Shown in pieces: positions 52,150 through 64,000 of a stretch of 64,000 bases of DNA. The translations under genes and the position numbers were made by a program. Each line of letters begins with the position of its first letter. The stretch's first letter is position 1. Source of the DNA: Thermodesulfobacteriota bacterium (GTDB lineage Bacteria; Desulfobacterota; Thermodesulfobacteria; Thermodesulfobacteriales; Thermodesulfobacteriaceae); contig JAUQPD010000037.1 in assembly GCA_030550555.1 (NCBI GenBank), positions 62,001 to 126,000 on the forward strand. The letters run 5' to 3'. The notes under the pieces are model-generated. The model did no database searches and was not told the origin of the DNA. It was given only the letters and a program-made list of their open reading frames with translations.

Positions 52150-53114
52150 AGTAAATCTTCAAGCCTCCTTTCAAAGAGGTTAAGAAAGTCCTGAAGGGAT
52201 ACACCATTTATCTTAAAACCACAGGCATATTTATGGCCTCCTCCGCCAAATTCCCTTGCAAGGCTCAAGATCTCCCAGGGTGCTTTACTTCTTAAGCTCA
52301 CTTTGATTTTTCCCTTCTCTACTTCTTTGACTATAATTCCGTATTTTACCCCCTCAATACTCCTCAAAAACCCTGCAAGGTCATTTAGCCACCTTTCTCC
52401 ACCAAGTCTTTCAAAGTCTTCCCATGTGAGGTAAGAAATTGCAACCTCACCATTTTTCAAAAATTTTAGCCTTTCAAGGGTAAGTCTCAGATATTCTAAT
52501 TGTACCCGTGGAGTATTCTCATAAAGCCAGCTCGTAATATAGGAAGGCCTTGCACCCAGATCTAAGAGCTCTTGAGCTATTCCAAAGATCTTCCCCTTAA
52601 CATTATCATGACGGAAACTTCCTGTATCATAGTATATGCCAGCAAGAAGATTTTCAGCAACTTCTTTAGTCAGAGGTATGCCACAGGCTTTTAAAAAACG
52701 ATAAAAAAGAGAAGAACAAGAGGCTTCTTCAGGGTCAAGATAAAACTCTGTGGAGACACCAAAGAGATTGGCTGTCTCTTCAAGTCGGTGGTGATCAAAT
52801 ACAATAACTCCTGAAGGATTAATAATTTTAGAGCGTATCTTAGAAGAGATTCTATCTTCAGATCCTGCATCAAAGAGGATAATCAGGGCTCCCTCTGGAA
52901 GGTCAATCTCTCCATCACATATTCTCAAAGACTCTGCACCATGAAGATATTGGGCCTTGGAGGGGATTTCTTCAACAATCGGAATTGGCCTTTTTTCTTC
53001 AAAAAGAAGATAAAAAGAGAGCATACATGACAATCCATCAATATCAGGGTTCTCGTGGGTTAGAAGAAATAGCCCTCTTGCACTGAGGATCTTCTCAAGA
53101 ATTTTCTTCTCCAC
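52146..53114 (-). CDS. nrnA: DHH-family phosphoesterase (NrnA/RecJ-like)
   Basis: Manganese-dependent phosphoesterase of the NrnA group, which hydrolyses short oligoribonucleotides and pAp. The 322-residue form has the motifs LTHENPDIDGLSC, LFDAGSEDR, FDHHRLEE and YDTGSFRHDN, then the DHHA1 domain ending FGGGGHKYACGFKI. The GTG at 53114 follows GAGGAG by 9 nt and sits just before homology starts; an ATG at 53195 would overlap rbfA by 101 bases. It overlaps rbfA by 20 bases. Confidence 0.88.
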   Translation of the reverse strand: MEKKILEKILSARGLFLLTHENPDIDGLSCMLSFYLLFEEKRPIPIVEEIPSKAQYLHGAESLRICDGEIDLPEGALIILFDAGSEDRISSKIRSKIINPSGVIVFDHHRLEETANLFGVSTEFYLDPEEASCSSLFYRFLKACGIPLTKEVAENLLAGIYYDTGSFRHDNVKGKIFGIAQELLDLGARPSYITSWLYENTPRVQLEYLRLTLERLKFLKNGEVAISYLTWEDFERLGGERWLNDLAGFLRSIEGVKYGIIVKEVEKGKIKVSLRSKAPWEILSLAREFGGGGHKYACGFKINGVSLQDFLNLFERRLEDLL

Positions 53115-53457
53115 CTTCTTTTTCTCCTCTGATCTTGTCAAAAAGTTCAAGTAAACGGCGTTCCTCTTCTTCAGTTCGGTCAATTCTAAATTCAATGTCA
53201 GGCATAAATTTAAGGGTTATTTTCTGTGAAAGAAGCCGTTTGATGAAGCCCTTTGATTGATTCAGAGCGGTCTCTACTTCCTTAGGATCAGCAGAAAAGA
53301 CCCGAAAGTAAATAACTGCCTTTCTGAGATCACCTCCAATCTTTACATCTGTAATGGATATAATATTCTTGAAGACAGGGTTTCTGAGTTCATGGAGAAG
53401 AATTTCTGAAATAGCTTCACGAAGAAGGCTTGCAACTTTTTCACTACGTCGAGTCAT
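53095..53457 (-). CDS. rbfA: Ribosome-binding factor A
   Basis: Late 30S maturation and cold-adaptation factor of 120 residues with a KH-like fold: RSEKVASLLREAISEILLHELRNP, ISITDVKIGGDLRKAVIYFRVFS and PDIEFRIDRTEEEERRLLELF. It lies 13 bases after the ylxP-like gene in the infB cluster, its usual neighbourhood. Confidence 0.95.
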   Translation of the reverse strand: MTRRSEKVASLLREAISEILLHELRNPVFKNIISITDVKIGGDLRKAVIYFRVFSADPKEVETALNQSKGFIKRLLSQKITLKFMPDIEFRIDRTEEEERRLLELFDKIRGEKEGGEENS

Positions 53458-53470
53458 TTAGGGAGAGTCC

Positions 53471-53761
53471 TTAGTAGTTGAGATAGTCTATTTCTACTTT
53501 TATGATTTCCAGATCACTATTTTTTTGAATAAATTCTACCAGTGAAGTAAGTCTACTATCCACATAGGGCTTATCCTTTCCAACAATACTTATACCTAAG
53601 ACCGCATTTTGCCAGAGATCATGTCCATCAACCTCGGCAATAGAGACTCTCTTGTAATTGGCTTCGAGCCTTTGAATTAGAGCACGAAGGATCTGTCTTT
53701 TTGCCTTAAGCGAATTAGGCTCGGGAAAGAAGAGCTCTATTCTAGCAACACCAACGACCAT
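53471..53761 (-). CDS. YlxP/DUF503 family protein
   Basis: A 96-residue protein of the DUF503 family, common between infB and rbfA in many bacteria. MVVGVARIELFFPEPNSLKAK, the SIAEVDGHDLWQNAVLGI strand-loop and the C-terminal LEIIKVEIDYLNY fit. Its role is unproven; a link to ribosome maturation is inferred from position. It begins 2 bases after infB. Confidence 0.92.
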   Translation of the reverse strand: MVVGVARIELFFPEPNSLKAKRQILRALIQRLEANYKRVSIAEVDGHDLWQNAVLGISIVGKDKPYVDSRLTSLVEFIQKNSDLEIIKVEIDYLNY

Positions 53762-53763
53762 GC

Positions 53764-56313
53764 TCAGAGTTCCTGAGTAACCTCTCTAATTTCAAAGGCC
53801 TCAATAAGGTCACCCTCTTTCACATCGTTAAAATTTTCTATCTTGAGTCCGCATTCATAACCGGCTGGCACTTCTTTGACGTCCTCCTTGAACCTCTTGA
53901 GGCTTGCAATTTTACCTGCGTAGATGACCACACCATCTCTTATCACTCGTACCTTGTGATTTCTATTTATTACACCTTCTTTCACATAACAACCTGCCAC
54001 AATTCCAACCTTGGGCACCTTAAAGGTAGCCCTAACCTCAGCAATACCTCCGATCACTTCTTCAATCTTTGGTTCAAGAAGGCCTGCCATTGCCTTCTTA
54101 ATGTCTTCAAGGAGATGATATATTACATCGTAGAAACGGATATCTACTCCCTCTTGTTTGGCAACTTCCTTTGCCTGTGAAGTTGGCTTGACATTAAAAC
54201 CAATTACAATGGCTTCAGAGGCGGATGCAAGCATTACATCACTCTCTGTTATAGCTCCAATACCCGCTCTTATCACAGAAACTTTTACCTTTTCTGTAGA
54301 CAATTTGGCAAGGGAACTCTGAAGAGCTTCCAGTGTTCCCTGTGTATCCGCTTTAAGGACAATTTTTAACTCTTTAAGCTCGCCCTCTTTGAGTTTGTCA
54401 AAGAGCTTTTCAAGAGAGATCTTGACTGTTTTTGCGGTTTCAGCTTCTCTTGCCTTCCTCTGTCTGTATTCTGCTACCTTTCTTGCCTTTTCCTCATCTT
54501 CCATGACAATAAAGTCATCTCCTGCATGAGGCAAACTCTCAAAACCAAGAATTTCAACTGGCATTGAAGGGGTAGCAGATTTTACTCTATTTCCGTAGCT
54601 ATCAAACATGGCTCTGACTCTGCCATAGGTGGTCCCACTCACAAAGGCATCTCCCTCTTTCAGGGTTCCCTCTTGAATAAGGACTGTCGCAACAGGTCCT
54701 TTTCCCTTATCAATCTTGCTTTCAATTATCCTTCCCCTTGCAGGACGGTTGTAGGCAGCTTTGAGCTCAAGCATCTCTGCCTGAAGCAAGACGAGTTCAA
54801 GGAGGTCCTCAATACCGATCTTGTTTCTTGCAGAAATATTGGCAACCAGTGTATCTCCACCCCAATCCTCAGGGACAAGACCGAGTTCTGCAAGTTGTGC
54901 TTTGACTCTTTCAGGATTGGCGTTAGGCTTGTCAATCTTGTTTATGGCAACTACAATTGGGACACCCGCTGCTCTTGCGTGTTCTATTGCTTCTTTTGTT
55001 TGATCCATTACTCCGTCATCAGCAGCCACAACAAGTATTACGATATCCGTAACCTGAGCACCTCTTGCTCTCATTGAGGTGAAGGCTTCATGTCCAGGCG
55101 TATCTATGAAAGTTATTTTTCTTCCATCATCTAAGGTGACCATATAGGCACCAATGTGTTGGGTAATTCCTCCTGCTTCTTTACTTGCAACATCGGTCTT
55201 TCTGATAGCATCAAGGAGTGTAGTTTTTCCGTGGTCCACATGTCCCATAACTGTAACTACAGGTGGTCTAGGAGAAAGCTCTTCAGGGGATGGCGGAGTA
55301 TATTGAAGAAGAAGTTCTTCTTCAATGGTTGCCTTCTCTACCTGATAACCGAACTCGTCAGCAAGAATTCCTGCGGTATCTGCATCTATAGATTGTGTAA
55401 TCGTGAGTGGCATCCCTAACTGAAGTGCCTTCTTGATGAGATCTCCCACCTTAACTCCCATTAATTTTGCGAGTTCCCCAACCTGGATAGACTCATAGAT
55501 CTTTATCTTCTTCTCCTTTGGAGGAAGAGTTGGAGGTCGTGTGGAGACAGATTCTTTCTTGTGAGTTCCCTTTGGAACCTTTCTCTCTTCTAACTCCTCC
55601 TCTGCAAAGTCCTCAAAAAGAGGTGGAATCTCATCTTCAAAATATTCTTCTAACTCCTCTCTTCTCTCTCTCTTTAGTGAGACAGCCTTCTTTTTTGGTT
55701 TCTTTTTCTCTTCCGTAATTTCAAAATCTTTTTTCTTTCTCTTTACCTCCTCCTTTTCTTCTTTCACTCCAGGAAATTGTGATTCAGGAGTGAGGGGTTT
55801 TCTGTCTTCTGGATGTGGTCTTGGCTTAAAGATCCGCTCTTTGCGGGGTTTAAATTCAGTAACAATCCGCCTTTCAGTAGGGGTTTCTACAGGTGGTGCC
55901 TCTTGGAGAGGACTCTCTTCAGAAAGGGTCCTTACCTCTTCCTGGAGAGGACGGATCTCTTTCTCTTCTTGAGGCTTTTTCTCCTCTACAGCCTCTGTAG
56001 TATCTTCAGAAGGCTGTGGTTTGACAGTTTGTTCTGCCTTGCGACGAACAACAAGTTTTCGTCTCTTTGGAGGCTCAATTGAAGGTGCAGTCTCTTGAGC
56101 TTTTGAAACCTCCTCTTCCTTTCTGAGCTCCTCTTTCTTAATAACGATGACCTCTTTTTTAGTAAAAAGTTTTTTTATTTCCTCTGCCTCAGCCTCTGAA
56201 ATGGTAGAAGATGGGCCCTTCACAGTTATTCCACGGTCTTTGAGTTTCTGTAAGACCTCTCTAACATCGACATGCAACTCTTGAGCTAATTCAGATACCT
56301 TAATTTTAGCCAT
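53764..56313 (-). CDS. infB: Translation initiation factor IF-2
   Basis: GTPase placing fMet-tRNA on the 30S subunit. At 849 residues: N-terminal IF2N domain (1-50), long charged, Pro/Glu/Lys linker (about 55-270), second IF2N (about 272-325), G domain with G1 GHVDHGKT (357-364), DTPGHEAF and NKIDKP, then the C1/C2 domains. AAGGAG precedes the ATG. nusA and rimP, usual upstream neighbours, are absent; infB starts the unit and diverges from kdsB. Confidence 0.97.
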   Translation of the reverse strand: MAKIKVSELAQELHVDVREVLQKLKDRGITVKGPSSTISEAEAEEIKKLFTKKEVIVIKKEELRKEEEVSKAQETAPSIEPPKRRKLVVRRKAEQTVKPQPSEDTTEAVEEKKPQEEKEIRPLQEEVRTLSEESPLQEAPPVETPTERRIVTEFKPRKERIFKPRPHPEDRKPLTPESQFPGVKEEKEEVKRKKKDFEITEEKKKPKKKAVSLKRERREELEEYFEDEIPPLFEDFAEEELEERKVPKGTHKKESVSTRPPTLPPKEKKIKIYESIQVGELAKLMGVKVGDLIKKALQLGMPLTITQSIDADTAGILADEFGYQVEKATIEEELLLQYTPPSPEELSPRPPVVTVMGHVDHGKTTLLDAIRKTDVASKEAGGITQHIGAYMVTLDDGRKITFIDTPGHEAFTSMRARGAQVTDIVILVVAADDGVMDQTKEAIEHARAAGVPIVVAINKIDKPNANPERVKAQLAELGLVPEDWGGDTLVANISARNKIGIEDLLELVLLQAEMLELKAAYNRPARGRIIESKIDKGKGPVATVLIQEGTLKEGDAFVSGTTYGRVRAMFDSYGNRVKSATPSMPVEILGFESLPHAGDDFIVMEDEEKARKVAEYRQRKAREAETAKTVKISLEKLFDKLKEGELKELKIVLKADTQGTLEALQSSLAKLSTEKVKVSVIRAGIGAITESDVMLASASEAIVIGFNVKPTSQAKEVAKQEGVDIRFYDVIYHLLEDIKKAMAGLLEPKIEEVIGGIAEVRATFKVPKVGIVAGCYVKEGVINRNHKVRVIRDGVVIYAGKIASLKRFKEDVKEVPAGYECGLKIENFNDVKEGDLIEAFEIREVTQEL

Positions 56314-56440
56314 TAAACAACATCTCCTTGTATATCTTAGTAAAAGTGCTAAATAATCTTAATCGCAAAGTTTCAAAATTCAAGGGAGACAGTCTGGTGT
56401 TACCTTCCTTTTCTGAAGTTTAGATTTATATTTAGTATTT

Positions 56441-57172
56441 ATGAGAAAGGTAATTATTATTCCTGCCCGTTATGGATCTACTAGATTTCCTGGCAAGCCT
56501 TTAGTTAATTTATGGGGCAAACCTCTGATTCAATGGGTTTATGAAAGAGCCTGTGAAAGTGGCTTAAGTGAAATCTATGTAGCTACCGATGACAAAAGAA
56601 TTTTTGATGTAGTTGTGGGATTTGGTGGAAAGGCGGTCTTTACTGGTGAACACCCCTCAGGAACTGACAGAGTTGCAGAAGCTGTAAACATTCTTGGGTT
56701 CTCCAAAGAAGACATCATTATTAACCTTCAGGGAGATCAACCTCTCTTTCCCTCAGAATATTTTCACCATTTAGTGCAACCTCTACTCCTTGATTCCCAA
56801 ATTCCTATGGCAACCCTTGCGGTTCCCATCAGAAATAGAGCAGATCTTGACAACCCAAATAAAGTCAAAGTAGTTCTTGACAAAAAAGGAAGAGCCCTCT
56901 ATTTTTCAAGAAGCCCTATCCCCTTCTTTAGACCCCCTGGAAAAGAACCTCTATACTTCAAACACATAGGTGTTTACGCCTACAGAAAAGGGTTTCTTGA
57001 TGAATTTGTAAAACTTCCTCAAGGTGATCTTGAGAGGGCTGAGAAACTCGAACAACTGCGGGCCCTCGAACACGGATACCAAATTGCTGTAAGTCTGGTT
57101 CAAGACGATATACCTGAGGTGGATACTCCTGAAGACTTTGAGTATGTTAAATTTTTGACCAAAGAGCTATGA
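56441..57172 (+). CDS. kdsB: 3-deoxy-manno-octulosonate cytidylyltransferase
   Basis: Activates Kdo as CMP-Kdo for the LPS inner core, supporting a Gram-negative outer membrane. The 243-residue protein has IPARYGSTRFPGKPL, IYVATDDKRI, GEHPSGTDRVAEA and NLQGDQPLFP. No Shine-Dalgarno is visible; TATATT (56427-56432) ends 8 bases before the ATG, suggesting a leaderless or very short-leader mRNA. It overlaps the amrB-type gene by 4 bases. Confidence 0.96.
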   Translation: MRKVIIIPARYGSTRFPGKPLVNLWGKPLIQWVYERACESGLSEIYVATDDKRIFDVVVGFGGKAVFTGEHPSGTDRVAEAVNILGFSKEDIIINLQGDQPLFPSEYFHHLVQPLLLDSQIPMATLAVPIRNRADLDNPNKVKVVLDKKGRALYFSRSPIPFFRPPGKEPLYFKHIGVYAYRKGFLDEFVKLPQGDLERAEKLEQLRALEHGYQIAVSLVQDDIPEVDTPEDFEYVKFLTKEL

Positions 57173-57984
57173 TTAGACAACCAGCAGTCGCAGGATATTT
57201 CTATCCTGGAAGAGTTGAAGCCCTTATTGAAACCCTTGAAGAGCTAATTGAATTTAGTGAGGACAAGATCTCAGCAATAGGAATTGTTGTTCCTCATGCG
57301 GGATACATATATTCCGGAAGGACTGCAGGTAAGGTTTACGGAGCCATTGAACCTCCAGATGTTGCAATCATTCTTGGACCAAACCATACAGGGCTTGGGC
57401 CTGAAGTTTCACTCTTCTCTGGTGAGGCCTTTCTTACGCCTCTTGGAGAGGCCAAAATTAACAAGGAACTCTCGGAACTCCTGCTTAACACTTCACCACT
57501 CTTTTCCCCTGACACCCTTGCCCACAAGAGAGAACACTCCCTTGAAGTTCAGATTCCCTTTCTACAGTATCTAAACCCAGAAATTGAGATTGTTCCCATT
57601 TGTGTGGGGCATCTCTCTCTTGAGGAAATCCGAAATATTGGAGAAGCTCTTGCCCATTCAATTGAACAATTTGAGACCTCAACTGGCAAAGAGGTTTTGA
57701 TTGTTGCAAGTTCTGACTTCTCTCATTATGAACCTCAGCTTGTTGCAAAAACAAAAGACTCCCTTGCTATTCAGGAAATACTAAACCTCTCTGAAGAGGG
57801 ACTACTCAGAGTTGTATACAGAGAGAGAATTAGTATGTGTGGGGTCTATCCAGTCGCTATTACCATCTTGGCATCAAAACTTCTTGGAGCAGAAGAGGCA
57901 ATCCTTGTTGAATACAGAACTTCAGGAGACATAACTGGAAACTTTTCGGCAGTTGTTGGTTATGGAGGAATTATAATCTATTGA
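57169..57984 (+). CDS. amrB: AmmeMemoRadiSam system protein B (MEMO1 family)
   Basis: A 271-residue MEMO/AmrB protein related to extradiol dioxygenases. Family-typical stretches are IRQPAVAGYFYPG, VVPHAGYIYSGRTAG (His), ILGPNHTGLG (His), AHKREHSLEVQIPFLQY and SSDFSHYEP, which give the expected metal ligands. It usually works with AmrA and a radical SAM protein; neither is adjacent here. Its biochemical role is unsettled. It overlaps kdsB by 4 bases. Confidence 0.9.
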   Translation: MIRQPAVAGYFYPGRVEALIETLEELIEFSEDKISAIGIVVPHAGYIYSGRTAGKVYGAIEPPDVAIILGPNHTGLGPEVSLFSGEAFLTPLGEAKINKELSELLLNTSPLFSPDTLAHKREHSLEVQIPFLQYLNPEIEIVPICVGHLSLEEIRNIGEALAHSIEQFETSTGKEVLIVASSDFSHYEPQLVAKTKDSLAIQEILNLSEEGLLRVVYRERISMCGVYPVAITILASKLLGAEEAILVEYRTSGDITGNFSAVVGYGGIIIY

Positions 57985-57998
57985 GGAGAGAGAGCTAT

Positions 57999-59384
57999 AT
58001 GGTAGTCACAAGGTTTCCGCCAAGCCCAACAGGACATCTTCATCTGGGTGGAGCAAGAACTGCCCTTTTTAATTACCTCTTTGCTAAAAAAAACGGTGGA
58101 AGGTTTATTCTTCGCTTTGAAGATACCGATAGAGAGAGGTCCAAAGAAGAATATGTCACCTCCATCATTTCTGCTCTTGAATGGTTAGGATTACATTGGG
58201 ACGAGGGACCCTATTTTCAGAGCAAACGATTTGAGCTCTATCAAGAATATGCACGGAGACTCTACGAGGAAGGGAAGGCCTATTACTGCGAATGTTCAAA
58301 GGACTTTCTTGAGGAGAGAAAGAAGATCCTTCAAGGTCACGGGCTTAAACCTCGTTATGAGGGTTTTTGTCGGGAAAAAAACCTGCCACCAGGACCTGGA
58401 AGAGCTCTGAGAATAAAAGTATCGGTAGATAGTGAAATAGTTTTTGAAGACCTTCTTAGAGGAAAAATTGTCTTTCCTCCAGACGAGGTTGATGATTTTA
58501 TTATTTTACGCTCAGATGGAACTCCAACTTATCACTTTGCAGTAGTAGTTGACGACATTACCATGGGAGTAACTCATGTTATTAGGGGAGATGATCACAT
58601 ATCAAACACTCCTAAGCAGTTAATAATTTATGAAGCCCTTGGGGTTGAGCCTCCTAAGTTTGCTCACATCCCCATGGTCCTTGGGCCTGATGGTGCAAGA
58701 TTATCTAAAAGACATGGAGCACGATCTATTCTTGAATACAAAGAGGAGGGCTATCTTCCTCAAGCGGTTATTAACTATTTAGCTCGTCTTGGATGGGGCT
58801 ATGGAGATCAGGAGTATTTCACAATGGAAGAGCTTATCGAAAAATTTGATCTTTCAAGGGTAAACCTATCTCCTGCTCGTTTTGATCCAGACAAATTCTT
58901 AGCCATCAATGCTTACTGGTTAAGGGCCTTCTCCGCAGAGGATATCTATCCTCATCTGCTACCATTTATTTCTCACTACAATCTTTCAAAGTATCCAAAG
59001 GAAAAACAAATTGAAATGGTTAACAGTGTCAGAGTGCGAGTTAAGACCCTAAAAGAACTTGCAGAGATGATCGACTTTTATTTCTTTGATGAGGTCTCAT
59101 TTGATGAGTCAGCAAAAACTAAGGCCCTAAGGCCTGAGCTTCTTCCCTATCTCAAAGCCTACATGTCTGAAATTGAGGGTTTAGACTTTGAAGATGAAAA
59201 ACATCTTGAAGCTCATTTCAGAGAGTTTGCTGAAAGGCACAGTCTTAAGGTTAAGGACCTTGCCCAGGCCATACGAGTTGCTCTCACTGGAAAACTCATT
59301 AGCCCACCACTCTTTGAAGTCATGAGGATTCTCGGAAAAGTTGAGGTAAAGAGAAGACTCGAAAAAGCCTTACAGTCAATTTAA
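57999..59384 (+). CDS. gltX: Glutamyl-tRNA synthetase
   Basis: Class I synthetase charging tRNA-Glu (and possibly tRNA-Gln, if the cell uses the amidotransferase route). The 461-residue protein has the HIGH-type PSPTGHLHLGGARTALFN (about 8-25) and the KMSKS-type RLSKRHGARS. I chose ATG 57999, preceded by GAGGAGAG; a TTG at 57981 overlaps the amrB stop. The anticodon-binding helical domain is complete to the C-terminus. Confidence 0.96.
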   Translation: MVVTRFPPSPTGHLHLGGARTALFNYLFAKKNGGRFILRFEDTDRERSKEEYVTSIISALEWLGLHWDEGPYFQSKRFELYQEYARRLYEEGKAYYCECSKDFLEERKKILQGHGLKPRYEGFCREKNLPPGPGRALRIKVSVDSEIVFEDLLRGKIVFPPDEVDDFIILRSDGTPTYHFAVVVDDITMGVTHVIRGDDHISNTPKQLIIYEALGVEPPKFAHIPMVLGPDGARLSKRHGARSILEYKEEGYLPQAVINYLARLGWGYGDQEYFTMEELIEKFDLSRVNLSPARFDPDKFLAINAYWLRAFSAEDIYPHLLPFISHYNLSKYPKEKQIEMVNSVRVRVKTLKELAEMIDFYFFDEVSFDESAKTKALRPELLPYLKAYMSEIEGLDFEDEKHLEAHFREFAERHSLKVKDLAQAIRVALTGKLISPPLFEVMRILGKVEVKRRLEKALQSI

Positions 59385-59401
59385 AAGAGGGGGGAGGATC
59401 T

Positions 59402-59572
59402 ATGTGGGAAGTCCTGATTATTGTTGCGGTATTAGTTATTTGGTTTTTTGTTTCACGTTATATTTTCCCTAAAATGGGTATCCCTGTCTGAGGAATGCCA
59501 TATAACCCTCCTGGAGAGGGGAAAGAGAGACAAGGCTACGGTAAAGAGGAGGAAAAGAAAACCTGTAAGTAG
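59402..59572 (+). CDS. Small membrane protein with in-frame TGA (possible selenoprotein)
   Basis: A very strong ribosome site (GGGGGGAGG, 8 nt spacing class) precedes ATG 59402. Codons 1-29 encode a single membrane helix and end YIFPKMGIPV; codon 30 is TGA (59489-59491). The same frame then continues with GMPYNPPGEG and a Lys/Glu-rich tail to TAG at 59572, so full read-through gives 56 residues. A 5-bp hairpin CCCTC-CTGGA-GAGGG (59506-59520) begins 15 nt after the TGA, with its loop 20 nt away, within the usual bacterial SECIS window; but the loop lacks a G in its first two positions. It could therefore be a selenoprotein, a nonsense-truncated gene, or simply a 29-residue peptide. Function unknown. 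Confidence 0.5.
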
Positions 59573-59613
59573 ATAAGATCAGTTGAGAAAAAACCTGCAT
59601 CAAGAGGGTTACA

Positions 59614-62689
<3,076 letters not shown>

Positions 62690-62720
62690 TCAACCTATTA
62701 GAGCACCTTTAGTTTTTATT

Positions 62721-64000
62721 TTATGACTTTTTAAATTCCGTCAACATCAAGCTCCTTAAGTCCCCTTTCCTCTGTAGGAGTATCCAAACGATAACCATTC
62801 CTGTCAAAATTAGGCATAGAATGGGAAACACGTATCCTATTTTCACAAAAAAGGTCTTCTCGGTAAATAAAACTATGTCTCCATAGACAATCTCTTCCCT
62901 CTCTAAAAGACTTTCTGCCCTAACCCTTCCCAAGGGATCTATGATACCTGAAATTCCTGTATTTGCAGATTGAAGAACATATCTCCTTCCCTCAACCGCT
63001 CTTACCACTGCCTTTTGGAAATGCTGATAAGGAGCTGAGGTTCTTCCAAACCAGGCATCATTTGTGGCAATAAAAACAAATTCTCCTTCTTGAGAAAGCC
63101 TTTTTACGAGGATCTGAGGAAAGGCAGACTCAAAACATATGAGTGGCACAAAACTAACCCTCTTTCCTTCAAGCTCCACTCTCAAATTCTTGGAAGTCCC
63201 TGGCCTTATAATATCAGTGACAACAGAAATTCTTCTGAGAAAAGGCAAATACTCTCCCAAAGGAACGTACTCTCCAAAGGGAACAAGTTTCTCCTTATCA
63301 TATAGGTCTACAAGTTCACCTCCTTTCCATACAAGAAGGCTATTGTGAATCTTAGGATAGGGAGGCAATGAGGCAACTCTAAAAGTACCGAATACAATCA
63401 CTGGCATCCACTCTGCCTCATCTTCAACTCTCTCAAGCACCGAAAGAAATCTGAGGGTCTCCTTTTTGTCATAGGCAAAATAAAAAGGAAGAGCAGTCTC
63501 TGGGAAAAAAACAAATTGAGGTCTTTCAGAAAGCGAGAGAAATAGAAGCTTTTCATAGGCCTTTTGAGATACCTCTATTTCCTTTGCCTCCTTTAACTCC
63601 TGAGGAATATTTCCCTGAAGAAGCGCTACCCTGTAAAGTAAATCCTTTGCTTCAAGTCTTTGCTCTAAAGTCTTTTTCCAAAAATCAAAACTATACAAAT
63701 TATAGCCTATTAAGAATGAGTATAGAGTGAGAAAAAATACTTGGTCTAACAGAAATGATCTTTGTCGATAATTTTGATAAAAAAAGAGTAAATAAAAGAG
63801 GTGATAATTAATTAAAATTATCAGAAAAGAGAGGCCCCATATACCAAAAAGGTCGGCAAATTGTAATATATATATAAAAGAAGCAAGTGGATATCCAATC
63901 AACCCCCAAGGGAAACCAGTAAGTAGTGTTGATCTCAAATATTCAGTAGCAACAAAAAAAGTAGCAACTAAAACTGCTTTAATAAAGGTAGGTTCTGTAA
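62721..64000 (-). CDS. lnt: Apolipoprotein N-acyltransferase (5' partial)
   Basis: Adds the third acyl chain to lipoproteins after Lgt and signal peptidase II. The frame continues through the right edge: codons beyond the first apparent TTG (63938) read TEPTFIKAVLVATFFVATEY, then LRSTLLTGFPWGLIGY, the standard Lnt membrane motif, so the true start lies outside. The nitrilase domain shows catalytic Glu in FFPETALPF, Lys in DKEKLVPFGEY and Cys in PLICFESAFP. The C-terminal helix near VFPILCLILTGMVIVWILL closes the protein. Confidence 0.95.
   Translation of the reverse strand, partial: TEPTFIKAVLVATFFVATEYLRSTLLTGFPWGLIGYPLASFIYILQFADLFGIWGLSFLIILINYHLFYLLFFYQNYRQRSFLLDQVFFLTLYSFLIGYNLYSFDFWKKTLEQRLEAKDLLYRVALLQGNIPQELKEAKEIEVSQKAYEKLLFLSLSERPQFVFFPETALPFYFAYDKKETLRFLSVLERVEDEAEWMPVIVFGTFRVASLPPYPKIHNSLLVWKGGELVDLYDKEKLVPFGEYVPLGEYLPFLRRISVVTDIIRPGTSKNLRVELEGKRVSFVPLICFESAFPQILVKRLSQEGEFVFIATNDAWFGRTSAPYQHFQKAVVRAVEGRRYVLQSANTGISGIIDPLGRVRAESLLEREEIVYGDIVLFTEKTFFVKIGYVFPILCLILTGMVIVWILLQRKGDLRSLMLTEFKKS

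Noticed and set aside
54673..55077. Long plus-strand ORFs opposite infB
   Set aside because: They mirror the conserved G domain of IF-2, have no ribosome site and no protein-like motifs.

Overview
The window is a densely packed, AT-rich bacterial chromosome segment with about 55 protein genes, two tRNAs and one gene remnant. The cell is Gram-negative: it has lgt and lnt for lipoprotein maturation, kdsB for LPS Kdo, and a TolC-like outer membrane channel. It appears anaerobic, with a hybrid-cluster protein and a Psr/Phs-type molybdoenzyme complex. It is probably thermophilic, judging from an archaeal-type phosphoglycerate mutase, a short archaeal/Thermotoga-type adenosylhomocysteinase, a short EF-Ts and Lys/Glu/Arg-rich proteins. 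My best inference is a member of Thermodesulfobacteriota (Caldimicrobium/Thermodesulfobacterium-like). No 16S rRNA is present to confirm this.

Layout. 1-2.8 kb: the 3' part of an Mrp-type Fe-S carrier with a NifX-like tail, a small zinc-ribbon gene interrupted by TGA, apgM and a flavodoxin-like gene. 3.0-7.1 kb: a three-gene Psr/Phs-type membrane oxidoreductase operon (catalytic molybdopterin subunit, NrfD-type anchor, 4x[4Fe-4S] subunit) closed by a strong hairpin. 7.3-12 kb: metK-ahcY (methyl cycle), umuD-umuC (error-prone synthesis), a SpoU-type methyltransferase, and a decayed anion transporter. 12.4-19.1 kb, minus strand: queE-queD, tRNA-Cys and tRNA-Met, a SagB-like nitroreductase, a PcnB-type nucleotidyltransferase, mnmG and hcp. 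19.4-29.4 kb: recG-tyrA, then lgt-nth-hypothetical-alaS on the minus strand, then ndk-thiL, then hsp20. 29.5-36.5 kb: clpB-fmt, with a fused secDF and an orphan metal-binding lipoprotein-type receptor on the minus strand. 36.7-43.8 kb: a TolC/MacA/ATPase/two-permease export operon, a YhcC-type radical SAM gene and a small helical hypothetical gene.

43.8-56.3 kb is one long minus-strand stretch of housekeeping genes. infB-ylxP-rbfA-nrnA-truB-flippase is followed by rplU-rpmA-rpsB-tsf-pyrH-frr-uppS-cdsA-HD-ddl, which links translation to membrane and cell-wall synthesis. 56.4-64 kb: kdsB-amrB-gltX, a small membrane ORF with an in-frame TGA, and trpS; then ligA and a 5'-truncated lnt on the minus strand.

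The most unusual signals are two short ORFs that each keep a coding-like frame through a single TGA (744-1013 and 59402-59572; the second has a bacterial-SECIS-like hairpin 20 nt downstream). Others are a shared TACCTATAA element plus a perfect palindrome between hsp20 and clpB, and a CRP/FNR-type operator placed at class II distance upstream of hcp. There is also a nested hairpin leader before rpsB, and many convergent gene pairs abut or overlap at their 3' ends with no visible intrinsic terminator. I found no CRISPR array, insertion sequence, prophage or defence island.
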